Shown piece by piece: positions 1 through 12,025 of a DNA stretch of 64,000 nucleotides. The notes beneath the pieces were generated by a model. That model was not told the origin of the DNA. It ran no database searches and saw nothing but the letters and a program-made list of their open reading frames with translations. This DNA comes from Galeruca laticollis (lineage: Eukaryota > Arthropoda > Insecta > Coleoptera > Chrysomelidae): assembly GCA_963921935.1 (NCBI GenBank), contig OY998179.1:48590222-48654221 (forward strand), read 5' to 3'. Position numbers and translations under genes: made by a program. Numbering within the stretch: the stretch's first letter is position 1; each line of letters begins with the position of its first letter.

Positions 1-159
1 ATCATACAAAGAGCACAGTCAAACATTTTCAGAGCAATTACTGATGCTCCGTGGTACGTCACAAACCAGATTCTCCATCAAGATCTTCATGTGTCAACCA
101 TTCACGAAACAATTCAAGAAAAAAACTCAAAAACATCATACCATGTTAGAATATCATAA
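1..159 (+). pseudogene. C-terminal end of a Jockey-type LINE ORF2 (partial)
   Basis: Frame 1 is open from the window edge to a stop at 157-159. It reads a peptide ending in the style of Jockey-clade reverse transcriptases: AQSNIFRAITDAPWYVTNQ, then a leucine/histidine stretch and a short charged tail. In these elements this segment lies after the RT domain, just before the 3' UTR. The following 100 or so bases, with the phrase aggtatccccagtagggaaa, fit a LINE 3' UTR. Most of the element lies outside the window. The clade assignment rests on the W-Y-V-(S/T)-N signature recognised by eye and is family knowledge rather than a search result. Confidence 0.7.
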
Positions 160-529
160 AATCTCTCTCCGTCAACCACTTGTACTGGAAAACATCCCTA
201 TAAAACTGAAGAGCCAATAAACGTCAAGTGAGGTGTGTTAGGTATCCCCAGTAGGGAAACCTCATCAGGACAGAAAAAGAAATATTGAATCGTTTATAAG
301 CCACCACAATAGCTTATAAGATGTAGTTTCTGATTGCAGATTTTTAATAAAATATAAAAATTGGTCTGAAAAGTTGTCATAATTTGAATTAAGCATCTGC
401 GACTTACGTCACAACAAACGCTTGGAGGGTAAACAATCATTTTTGGCCTCATTCTGTATACGAGTTTTGCTTGTGAGTGTGTTAAATTGAGTTTTAATTT
501 TAAACTTTTCACCAGTTTAATCATCATAA

Positions 530-2124
530 AAAGTGTTTTCGATCGTATACAACTACGTTTGTTTGATTCAAAATGTTAATAATTTCGAAATATCAGTCTG
601 GCCGTTCCTCGAAGAGGACAACAGCTATTTCCCTGGCTAATGTCACGCAGAATATTGAATTACATCCAATTCGAAGAACGTGACGTCGATTGACCCTTTT
701 TGTCGGTACAGATATCCATATTGATTCGCAACAGTAAATAGAAAGGCATAGTACGCTGATCGGTTTCGACCTTTTTGGGTCTCTTCAAGAGCGCCAATAC
801 CTTCTAATTCGGAGCCCTAATCCAAAAAGAACATTCCGCCTTTTAACAATCTCTATTTGGCACGTAGGGTTACACACTTACCAGAAGTAGTTAGCTGGCG
901 CCATCTTCACTTCCAATTGCGAACCACTACCTCAGCGAATTAATCGACCGTAGAAGAGGTCATATGAAATAAAATAAAATTTCATAAGATAAGTGTTAAA
1001 AAACGTTGCTATATGAGCTTAGTAAAAGTACTTTTGTTTATATCTACTATTTTTCGCAGTCTGTGGTAAATAAATAACTACATGTCTTTAAATAAAGGCA
1101 TTATTTGAAATTTTATTATGTATAGGTAGACTTTTAATTCAGTTGCACATAAATTTAAATTGAAATAAAATAAACTGTGTTTTTAAAAGAATTTCATGTA
1201 TTTATTTATTATCCTTGTGAAATGCGGCAGCAATTAGATAATATACACATACGAATTTCTATGTTTACCATTTACAAACAAATAGTGAAAAATAACGGCG
1301 AATGTAGTTCAAATAGAAAATTACGTTTCAACCGAGATCTTTAGTGTCTAATAAAAACTGCGTAGAACATACACATAATATTATAGTTCCTAATGACTGC
1401 TCCATATTGATTGATATTTAGTATAACGCAGATTAAAGCTGCCGCCACCTTTTTTTTTCGTTAAACTAAGACTGAGTAAGCTGTATTAATTAAATTATTG
1501 CACAATCAGTAACAACGTCTTTGATTAAAAGAACGAAATTTAAATGTGTGGAATTTATTCATTATAATGTAAACAGAAGCTGTTTGTTTCTAATTAATTC
1601 CACTTGACAAAAAAACTTAATTAAATATTATTTCGTATATAATGTACATTATAATCGTAATAGTGACAGAATTTACATTTGTAATATATTAAAGCTTATT
1701 TTATTTTTCTTATGGGGATAGCTTGGAAATCTTCTTTCAATAAAGAACAGTACAATTGAAAAGGTATGATACTGAAATGATACTTATTCATCTTTATTCG
1801 TAATTTAATTTTTATGCAGGGTTGGGCAAAATTTGATTTTTATTAAAAAAATCAAAAATCATTGTTTTTTAAAAAAAAACATGAATTTTGATCTGTTTAA
1901 ATGTCTTCTTAATTTCATAAGAATATTTATTTGTCCCGGTTTTTCTGCAATTATTACAAGATATTTTAATGCCACTATAAAAAATATCGGACAACATACA
2001 GGCTAAATATTCGTCAGAACGCGCTTTTAGCAAGAAAATTTTCGTCGCGAGTTATAGAACTGAAAATTTCTATAAGAATATTATGTTACTGTAAATAAGA
2101 TAAGAAATGCAGAGTTAGCTTTCA

Positions 2125-2186
<62 letters not shown>

Positions 2187-4360
2187 CATGTATTTAAAAT
2201 ATTAGAGCAATAACATTTATTTATTTATTAATGATCCTATATTGGGATGCTACTTTGTTATGGATCTTATATTTATGATTATGTATTTATAATTGATTTG
2301 ACTTTAAATATTTTTTTTAATGATTGTGGGCGCCAGAATTGGTTTAGCTAACCGCTAATTTCCAATTCAAAATTTTATTTAGTAACAAAATTATGAGTTA
2401 TGTAACTTTATGACACTATACCTCAGGGATGAGATTCGGCACTTGGCGATCGGTAGTAACAAGAAACTGAAAGGTAAGATATCAAAGAAAAGAAAGGAAA
2501 AACATAGATAAATAGATTTTAATTGTGAATAGTTGTTTGAATAATGAACATTTTCTGAATCATAATTGTATAATCATATTAATTAAACCTTTGCGTAAGT
2601 ACGTTTATTTTTATGAATACTATTAAATATGAAACATATCAAATAAATTTCGCTTCCTATACTTATCTCTATATGTTTTTGAAAGCTTCCACAAACCATT
2701 CAATCTCTACTCTAATAATTTGTTAATGTTGACGTGACGTTGAGTTATTCTATGGTAATGATAATTCAGTTATTAAATAAAGAATGAAAACCAAGTGTGT
2801 TTGTGAGGCAAACTGATGATTTATCGCAATGATTTGGTGAGTATTATTTCCTTTATTATTTCCTTTAATGTAATTTCAATGTTCTATCCCGATCTAGTGG
2901 AGATTGAATATCTATATCTAATAATTTTACCAACGAATAAATTTTTACACAATATAACCTAACAAATGAAAATTATGAACGATATTTTATAGGACAAATA
3001 TGTTACACACGAAAGGAAAAGTCTATGCTTGGCATCTTCTTGTCTCTGGGATGAAACATTTGGAAGAAATACGATCACCTATGATCATAAAAGCGAAATC
3101 TTGATATTAAAATGATGTGACGTGATTTATTTCACCAGGAGCAACAATTTATTCACGGAAGATACGTGAATGAGCAAACGAAAAGCAGATTAATAAAGGT
3201 AAATTGTTCACCTTACCAATTCTCGGCGTTTCACTAACTTTTCACTTTTTATTATGTATTCGATAGAAAGTTTCTGTTATTTTATAGCATCATTGTTTCT
3301 AAATACTATGATTAATTCTTTAAACTTAAAATATATCAAATGTTTGAGATTTACAAAAATTTAGAGGAGAGAAATTTTAATGCCTCCTCACATTATTGAA
3401 TCTACACCGCGTCTCTCCCAGCTCTCTATCAACAACTTTTAGTTGTTTTTTAATTTTTGTTTCATTTTTCAATTGTTTATAAATAAACATCATTGTTTTC
3501 AAATCCAAATATCTGTTTTCTATGTTATTGTAGATAAGTTCACTTTGTTCTTATGTATTCCTAATGTCACTCCGAAATTACACCGTTCGAACTATTAACC
3601 GAACGTCATTTTACGATGACATTTTGACCTTGAAGTTTATACCAAAATAATCAATAATTTACATAACATACAGGGTTTCTGAAAAGTGTCTATAATATAT
3701 AAACTACAATTATGGAATTTTATTTTGAAATTCATGCAATATTATACCGTGATAATCATTGTTATGTACCAAATTAATGTTTACGTAATTTATTTGTTAC
3801 GTCTGTGTTTTTTGTCATGAAATATAATTTGAAGAAAAATAATTGCAAACTTAAATAACAATTTTTATATGCAATATTAGTTGTATCTTGTTTGTAAGTG
3901 TTTCTTCACATATTTATACTCATATTTAAATTGTTATCTTATGGACTATTATGCAATTTATTGGGTTTATCGTCATCTATTACTAAGATTCACATTAACT
4001 TAGTGATATCTCTGTTTTAATTTATCTTGATAGATAATTTTCAGTTTAACATTCCCTAAAATTCTATAGAATTATTCTTGGTTTGACAAGAATATTCTAT
4101 AGAAGTTTACCTTGATTTTTTATATATGATTTCATAATCATGTACTACTTATTTAATTAATTCCCCATTTAAATCTCTCTCAATACTAAAGAAATCTTCT
4201 AGATTCTCATAATTAACTTATACTTAACCTACTAATGAATCTTAATTCCACTAATATTAATTCTCAATTAAGATTGACTAAATAAACTATTTTATACTTG
4301 ATTAACTAAATAATATCTCTAATTCTAATGTTTCTCAATTTTTATAGTTACAACTGATGG
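530..4360. other. Intergenic stretch, no gene recognised
   Basis: About 3.8 kb of AT-rich sequence with no coherent reading frame on either strand. It holds a (TA)n microsatellite near 2129-2183. It also holds a short segment near 740-800 that resembles the terminal repeats of Penelope-like elements (ggtttcgacctttttgggtc followed by ttcaagag). A pseudo-LTR or old LINE 3' UTR could be hidden here, but nothing firm can be assigned. Confidence 0.6.
2129..2183. repeat. (TA)n microsatellite
   Basis: Uninterrupted alternating T and A for about 55 bases. It is a simple sequence repeat, with no gene adjoining. Confidence 0.95.
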
Positions 4361-4413
4361 TGTCAAATTGATGATTGGTTGGTGTTAAATTGATGATTGG
4401 TTGGTGTTAAATT
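4360..4413. repeat. Short direct repeat at the 3' end of the gypsy pol gene
   Basis: A unit of about 24 bases containing aattgatgattggttggtgt is repeated two and a half times across the stop codon of the minus-strand pol gene. The first copy reads tcaaattg instead of ttaaattg. The duplication adds repeated codons (N-T-N-Q) at the extreme C-terminus. It is probably replication slippage. Confidence 0.8.
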
Positions 4414-7402
4414 GATGCAGCTGGTTGATATGGAAAATTCCACGTTCTCGATGAGTGTCAGGATGTATCAATTTATAGCTATTTATTCCATGACTGGTTT
4501 CGACTAAATAAGGACCTTCGTAAGGTAACTGTAGCTTAGAACATATTCCTTTTTTATGATTAGGTACTCTTAATGCTTTTATTATTACCAAGTCACCTTT
4601 TTTAAATGTTTTCCTATTTCTAAGTTTAGCTAGTTTTCTTTTAATATATTTGTCAGCTTGTCTTGCTTGTCTTTCTCTTGCTATTCTAATGAGTTTACTA
4701 TAGTTGACTTCACTAAACCATGGTCTATCTGGTTCTGTTCCTGTAAATAAAGTAATGGGTGCTATTTCCGTAACGATATTAGGTATGTTGTTTATAAAGT
4801 CTGTGGTCTCCTTTAGACGTTCTTCCCACATACGGTTTTCGTAATATGTAAGTATCCTCAGATGCTTTATCACCTCCTTAATTCCTCGCTCTGCAGGGTT
4901 GCTATTGGGATGTCTGATACTTGTGAAGACCTGTTGGATTTCCAGATCTCTCAACCATTTTACTATCCTTTTGTTCCGGAAGTATGTAGCATTGTCCATT
5001 ATGCACTTCTTTGGCTTTCCATATTTCTTGAAATAGTTTCCTAGCGATGCTTTAATGGAGTTTTCATTTGTTTTACTACAAGGATAGGTACTAATAAACT
5101 TAGAAAAAATGTCTACGATTACCAAAATGTGTTTGTTACCATTATAACTTGGTATAAGGTTTGAGATGAAGTCTATTGCTACTATATCTAATGGATTTTC
5201 TGCTATGATGGATTTCGGTACGTTTTCATGATGTATGTTCTTTTCCTTTGATAGTTGACATAGTTCACACTGTTTAATGAAATCCTTTATGATCGTGATA
5301 TCGTTTTTTGATATATAATTTTCTCGAAATATCATATGAGTCTTCCTAATTCCTAAATGATTAAAATCTAAATGTATTCTTCTTACAATTAATTTTGTTA
5401 AATTTTCAGATATTACATACAATTCCTTGTCATTCATCAATTTATACAATATTCCATCCTTTTCAGAGCATCTTCTTTTGTATTTCTCTTCTAGTAATAG
5501 TTGTTCCTGTTTTATTTGTTCCAAAGAAAACATGCCACTGTTCCGCTTCATGATGTTAATTCCCACTCTAGCTTCGTTCGTATCTTTTCTTTTCTCTCCG
5601 TCCATTCTACTGATCGAGTCTGGTACTACATTTTGAATTCCTGGAATATATTTTATCTCGAAGTCATATTCCTGTAGAAGTAATGCCCATCGATGGATTC
5701 TGGCATTATTCATCTTGTTGGTCAGTATTGTCAACAAAGCCTGATTATCGGTTTCAATTATAAATTTTCCTCCCAGTAAGAAGTATCTGAGTTTATTCAC
5801 ACAGAATATGATGCTAGCAAGCTCCAATTCGCTTACTCCATAATTCTTCTCTGCTCTTTTCGTTATTCTAGAGACAAATGATACGGGTACATACATGTCA
5901 TCATATTCCTGCATTAAAACTCCAGCTAGTCTGTTTCTGGATGCATCCGTCCTTAAAATGAAAATCTTCTCATAGTTCGGATGGTATAATTTTATGTTTC
6001 TAATGAACTGTTCCTTGATCTTATTGAAGGCGTCTTCTTGTTTACTGGTCCAATTCCATTTTACTCCCTTTCTCAGTAGCTCCATTAAAGGTAATTCCAG
6101 ATCAGTTAAATTTTCCAACATTCGTTTAAAATAGTTAAGCATACCAAGAAACCCCCGAAGTGTCTTCAGATTTTTCGGTCTTTTATACTCTCTAATGGTT
6201 CTTACTCTCTCTGGATCCATCTCGATTCCTGTCTCTGTGATCTTGTAGCCTAAATATATCACTTCTCTCTTCAAAAATTGGCATTTCTGTATGTTCAGTT
6301 TCAGTCCGTTTTCGTCAAGTTCTGTTATAATTGTCCGTAGGTGTTGTAAATGTTCTTCTACAGTATTTGAAAAAACAAGTATATCATCCACATAGTGTAT
6401 CGTAAATTGGTCATATTTATTTAAAATTTTGTTTAGTGCTTTTAATAGTGCTGCTGTAGCGCTCTGTATACCAAATGGCGTTACTCGGAATTGATATACT
6501 TCCCCATTAATTTTGAAACCTACAAACTTCCTGCTTTCCGGATGTAGTGGTATCAGCCAGAAGCTGTGTTTCAAGTCTAGCTTGGAAAAAACTTTTACTT
6601 TACTTATTTTTCCTAGTATCGATTCGATAGTTAAAGGTGATTCATACTCGGGCATTGTACATTTATTTAAATTTCGTGCATCAAGGCATATTCTTATATC
6701 TCCGTCTTTCTTCTTCACTATTACTACTGGATTGATATACGGGGTGGTACTATGTTCTATTATTTTATCTTCTAATAATTTATTTATAGATTTCTTCACA
6801 TCTTCTTGATATTTGTAGGGTATCGGATAGCTTCTTTGTTGAAATTGTTGATCCTTTTTCATTTCAATCTTGTGTACATAATTTCTTGCAATTCGAGATT
6901 CTTCATTAATCAAACTTCCATGTTCTCTCAACATCTCCATTACTTCATTTTTCCACTCTATTTTTCCATCTATATCTAAATTCCATTCCGGCATATTATT
7001 ATTATTCAAATTTATTTCTCCATTGCCATCCAACATCATATCTCCATTCATTTTTCCTTCCTGCCTATAATCATATCTCTGTTCCATATCATCTTCGATT
7101 TTCTTATTATGATTAATACATTTATCTACTTCTTCTATTAACTCTTCATCCCTTTTTGAATTATTATTTTTCTCTTCATAACTAAAATCCACTTTTTCTT
7201 TATTAAAGATTATGTACATTCCTTCATAATTGATAATTGCTTTGTTTTCATACAAAATATCCGATCCTAGCAATAGTTCACATTCCATATCTTCCACTAC
7301 TAGCAGTTGTACCATAGATTCCCATTCCTTGAATTTTAATGCGACGGTTATCGAAGTACTTGAAATAGTTAGTTGAAAGATCAGGATATCACCATAGGGC
7401 TA
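4385..7402 (-). CDS. pol: Ty3/gypsy retrotransposon Pol polyprotein (protease fragment, RT, RNase H, integrase)
   Basis: A single minus-strand frame of 976 codons from the first ATG (7313-7315), open for about 29 more codons upstream. Residues 1-21 are the C-terminal part of a retropepsin (LLLGSDIL); the DTG active-site half is missing, so the 5' end is truncated and no gag frame was found. RT spans about 180-350, with YVDD at 308-311. RNase H has candidate acidic residues D457 (TDAS), E497 (SELE) and D523 (TDNQ). The integrase zinc module has H648, H653, C683 and C686, and its core has D714, D774 and E809. The chain ends with a C-terminal tail about 170 residues long. No stop or frameshift breaks these domains, unlike almost every other TE here, which suggests a young copy or recent activity. 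Flanking LTRs were not identified. Confidence 0.93.
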
Positions 7403-7561
7403 ATAATATCTAAGCTTCAATATTTGTAATATCACATCTTCTTCTTTTTTCTATAAACATATATTAAGCCAATCACAAGTTAGGTTACTTCTTGGTCTAG
7501 CCAAAAATAACTACTAAACATCAGGTAGCCATAAAATGAAATGTAACTTCTGTCATTCTGA

Positions 7562-7705
7562 CGATGATATTGATTTATCGAAACAATTGTCAATTTTTTA
7601 GAATTTTCAATAACTTTTATTATATTGTGGAATTAACTAGAGACCGTGAGTTTCATTTAAAAACACTAATATGAGCATATTCCACGAAGTAAGGGTCGAG
7701 ACAGT
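7562..7705 (+). mobile_element. MITE-like repeat, copy 1
   Basis: Bases 7562-7670 are identical by eye, in inverted orientation, to 18732-18840. The next 35 bases run into gtaagggtcgagacag, which also ends the 159-bp element at 15021-15179. No coding capacity. Shared modules are a ttgtggaattA-ctaga-ac block and a gtttcatttaaaa block. The 5' boundary is uncertain. It lies about 150 bases upstream of the minus-strand gypsy pol gene and could be an independent insertion. Confidence 0.65.
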
Positions 7706-8235
7706 CAATTTCATTAACACACCTTTTGTTATTTATGTGTGGTTTTTTGTAAAGCTCCCACGCTATTTCATGTAGTACTTATCTCTTTCCATAGCTCATT
7801 ATATTTACTTTTGCCACATACACCATCGAACTTTTTTGTCAAAATTTCTAGATGTTCTTCAGCAAAATTCAGATATACTGACTATTGTAATGTATTTGTT
7901 TTTTGTCTTCTATCAATACTCAAAAATATATTTTTTTGTTTCTAAATAAATTAAAAATTTAGAAACTAAAGCGGAACAAAACGATTTAGTAGATCAACAA
8001 AGTGCCGAAAACATAACAAAAGAGAACAAACCTAACCTGACAAACGTTAAAGCGAATCCCGACGCGAGCTAAAATACGGCGCTTTCGGTTTGACTCGGAT
8101 ACCACGTTCGGCTCTATGACTTCTGCCGAACTTGTTTATAGAATACGAATTACATTAAAGCGTCACAAAGCGATAGCAATTTTTTCGTTTTTCAGTTATA
8201 TAATCTACCCACTGAACTCACCATTTGCTCATACT

Positions 8236-8324
8236 ACACTCACTGTCTGACGCGCGAATGTTTACTTTCGGTCTCTGAAGACGATAACTTGGTTATCGAA
8301 ACGCGCGCCAGACAGTGTAGTTGA
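8236..8324. repeat. Imperfect inverted repeat / hairpin
   Basis: The left arm cactgtctgacgcgcg matches the reverse complement of the right arm cgcgcgccagacagtg at 15 of 16 positions. An outer actacac/gtgtagt pair extends it after a 2-base bulge. A small inner hairpin, gataacttggttatc, sits in the loop. The arms are GC-rich against an AT-rich background. It may be a small MITE or the terminal part of a TE; the family is not recognised. Confidence 0.6.
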
Positions 8325-9654
8325 GACTGTTGGTGTAGTGGTACTAAATAGTGTTTATCATGACTATCATCAACGGTTCCAGAAATTCCAACTTGGTAAC
8401 AAACATATAGAAATGGAAAGAGAAAGACGGTTATGCTGAAAATTAATCTAAAATCATGAGATGAAATATATTCATTCGTTGTAATTCGTCACGTAGATGT
8501 GGATAATTGTATTAGAACCCAACAAAATGTAGCATTTACTTCAAGACGTTATTGAAGTGTTGTTTTATTCTGTTTTAATTCTTTACTTTTGTATGAAAGT
8601 GCATTGTACTGTTTTTCAATTCCAAGACAGAAAAAACTTACTGGATCTAATTATATTTCAGATCTTCCGTCGTAAGATATACAAGTCTCCGGGTGCAGTA
8701 CACTTTTAAATCTAATTGAGTAGAATTACGAACGTTTTAGAAATATAATTTCATATTATCTCGTGCTTTGAGTAAGGAGAGCGTTGCAGACAGCAATTTA
8801 AATGTGCAAAGTATTTCAAAGTTGAATATAGAGAATTAGAGGAAGTTATTTCAGCTGACAATGATACAGTGACAGTGGCGTTCTGTTTGAAATATTAAAA
8901 AGATATATATTTAAAAAAGTATATGTTTTATCTCGTACGAGCTAATCATAGGATACTAACCTGTTGACCGAATACTGTACAATGTACAATCCAATATATG
9001 GATCTGCAGAATATAAACATATAACAGTTTTCATAGTAAACCCATCCTTCGGGTTATCCAATCTCTTAATTTAATATAATGTAGAAGTTAGCATTCATCT
9101 ATAATATTAACAATGACAATGATTTCTATTTTTACCTTATTTTATTTGAAAAATTATTAATGAGAGAAACATATGGAACCTATTAGCGCATATTTTCTAC
9201 TAATTAGTCTATATTCAAACTTAACGATTCAATTCTTACTATCGGGTCGATTCGGTTTGCAATGGTAATATGGTTATTTAAAAGATATTGTTATGAAATC
9301 GCACACTGGTGTAGTGCCTGAATCCTACTCTGTTATATACTAGATATGAAAGTTAAAATTTTGGCGAAGGCACAGGGATTTCTTCGAAATGCTTACCATT
9401 ATTTTTTGTGATTAGTCTTACATAGACAATTCCAGGGAGTCGATTGATTTTATGAGCCGCAATCTAGAAGGACCCAGAAAAAAGCACTGAATATATAAGA
9501 GAAGCTACCTACCAACTGAGTTTAGTTTATAATTTGATTTCGTGAGATAAACAGTGAACAAATAAATAGTCTGTAACTTCTGTGATCGTATCCTTATGTA
9601 TTATTTATTTTATGACTATTCAACGGTTCTGTAGGATAATAAGAACACAGATTT

Positions 9655-9715
9655 TCCACTATGCCGACGTTTCGGATTTATTTGAATCCTTTATCAAGGC
9701 TACAAAGATATACAT
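9655..9715. repeat. Penelope-like terminal-repeat relic (tentative)
   Basis: The order acgtttcgg, a T-rich gap, then tcaaggct followed by an a-a-t-a-t stretch parallels the terminal repeats of the Penelope-like element at 36745-36790 (acgtttcg ... tcaaggctgaaatat). Only about 50 bases are similar, so this could be convergence. Confidence 0.3.
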
Positions 9716-11929
9716 GCATCTGGTGATTATGAATATTAAATAATCAATAAAAAGTTTAAAACTTTAAAAATCTTAAAAACTTCAAAACCTTATAAACTCA
9801 TACACATGTAAAAATTCAAAAATTTCAATAAAACTAAAAAACATAAAAATCCCTCGCATTTTGGTCTCTAAGAAACATCATCAAATAAAATCCAAATTGC
9901 TGACAATTTAAAATTACTCTTACCTAGAGTTGAACAGAAAAGATTTATTTCCTTGTCAAATTCAAAAAAGACGAGAAATCATGGAAACATTTCACAAAGT
10001 TCTGGCACGTCATGTAAAAACAAAGTAATGCAAAACCTTCAAACATTAGCAAAAGCTATTCTATATACAAACTGTACCTAAATATTTTGATGTTGAAAGT
10101 AAATTATACGTATTCATTGATGAACGAAAACAAAAATTGCAAAAAACTACTTACCAATGATGTTGGTCTGGAACAGCTTTTTGAATACCCCCTGATAATG
10201 TCTATTTACAGATACTTCAGACGATATATTTGTGGCAGTCATCTATTCTCTGAACCACGAACTTTATTATGTGTTAGACTGCTTGCTTTAAATTAACTAA
10301 CCCTCTTCAGCACTTCCATTACTCCAATTATGAAGTATATCAGTTGATGTTTTGCTATGTCTTTCTTGGCAGTCAAAAAATGGCTATATTGGCTGCCTCT
10401 TGTTCAGCAAAGCAAAGTGTTGCAATCAAAGCATCAGCAATTTAAATTTTTCTCTACAAGTTTTGTACATATTTTGAATTTTGAATTTCTAGAGAACAGC
10501 TATCATTTCATTGCAACTCAGCGCAGTGCGTAATTACTTCTGGCAAATGCGTAATTTTGCGAGATTCATTAAATTTAGTAGGATTTTCTTTCCAATACAC
10601 ACCACCCTCTCAGACACAAATGAAAGTACATAATTGTAGGCTAACAAGCGAATACACATACATACGTTTCACTTCAAGGTAAACATCATACTCTACGTCT
10701 AGTTAGAGTGCTCTAAAGTCTTTGACATACAGGATAGATAATTCACGCATATGCTCAATTATCTAGAGACATCTAAATAAAATCGAGTGCAATCGATCAT
10801 TTGGCCAGATGCATCAATTCAGTTTGCGAGGGTGACCAGTGTTGATATAACAATACTACTTTAATACAGTGTCCATCGCATATAAATTATAGAATATGAT
10901 TAAAAAGCATTGAAAAGATTTAAACCACAGTTTAGCTCATTACATAAGATAAAGTGGCGCTATTTTATACAATTTTGACACATAATTAACAACTAATAGA
11001 TGTCAAATGTAAGCAGAATATCACAGAGACAGCCAACGAGTAAATATCGTTATTGCTACTCTTATATCTTTTTACGTTTATTATTATCAAGAGTTTTTGT
11101 AATAATACTGTGTAAATAATATTCAACATGTGATAATTAACAATCAATTAGTGTTTTGTTTTTACAAACTACGAATTCTTACTATTAATTGGACAATTAA
11201 ATCCACCAGTGGCGTAGGGTTATAATCATCAGGTAACTGATATATTCCTTTTATATTGTGACGTGGTTTTGGCAAGCAGGTCCGCTCACAAAAATGAACT
11301 TCAATAATAACTAAAATCAAATGACGTCATCACAACCATCACAACTAACCGCACTAAATCTTATGTTGCTGCAACCCTAACTAAACCTATAGTTACACAC
11401 ACTTAAGTCCCAACAGAACTAATTCGACCACTACAGCGCTTATATCCATTGTAATTTTATTCTTCGACTAAATTAAACTCTGAAAAAAATAAAGAGTTAT
11501 CCACAGTGAAAGAGCTGCGCATTGAAATTCCAAAGAAAATAATAAAGTGTGATAGTTTTGAGTTTAATATATAACAGTTGCCAAATAAAAATATAAAAGT
11601 CGCAAGATTTTTTTCAATTAATAATTAATAAACCTAGGACCAAAATCCCATAAATTACACTATCCATTATTATATGACCTTATTTTATTTTTATATAGCA
11701 ATGTAATCGTTATGTGCAAGTGGCCACAGTTACCGAGCAATTTTAATAAAGAAAAATGTAAACAATTGATAAATAATTTAATTTTCCCTGCACTACGCTT
11801 CGTAATTAATATACTTGTGGTATGTTAGTTTGTGTTTTCCGTTATAATAATATCAATTTATGCAGTTTATGCTCAGATGTTATTTTTGTGATATAAAAAT
11901 GAGCAAAATAGAATAACAACGTAACTTAC

Positions 11930-12025
11930 CTCTATCTCCTCGTTAAGTCCCTTCAACTGCTGAATAAATTCTGTAGTCGCCCGAGCTCGCTCTGATAACT
12001 GTTGTAAATTGTGAGACAAATCGGT
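11930..12025 (-). CDS. Candidate host exon: TRIM9/TRIM67-like coiled-coil segment
   Basis: On the minus strand, a tttgtttcag acceptor precedes 96 coding bases, followed by a consensus GAG|gtaagt donor. The exon is phase 0 at both ends and encodes 32 residues. Its core, LSERARATTEFIQQLKGLNE, resembles the segment just after the second B-box in TRIM9/TRIM67 E3 ubiquitin ligases, where an L-S-(D/E)-(R/K)-A-x-x-x-(T/K)-E-F-x-x-(Q/R)-L pattern starts the coiled coil. Base composition is clearly richer in G and C than the flanks. TRIM9 proteins act in neurons on cytoskeleton-linked targets; that is family knowledge, not seen here. Neighbouring TRIM9 exons (RING, B-box, fibronectin, SPRY) were not recognised. 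An alternative is an unrelated coiled-coil gene. Confidence 0.55.

Larger units (their letters stand above)
7706..11929. other. Non-coding stretch, possibly intronic
   Basis: No convincing coding sequence. It contains an imperfect hairpin at 8236-8324 and a Penelope-terminal-repeat-like relic at about 9655-9715. Small open frames here (for example 10087-10296) have no recognisable motif. If the TRIM9-like exon downstream is real, this DNA lies 3' of it on the minus strand and would be intron or gene flank. Confidence 0.5.

Noticed and set aside
2327..2345. gggcgccag near 2330 as a primer-binding site for the gypsy element at 4385
   Set aside because: It is on the wrong side and strand for a 5' primer-binding site of a minus-strand element, and no LTR pair was found.
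6513..6809. 98-codon plus-strand frame within the gypsy pol region
   Set aside because: Shadow of the minus-strand RT gene. The same applies to the plus-strand frames at 4862-5044 and 5427-5636.
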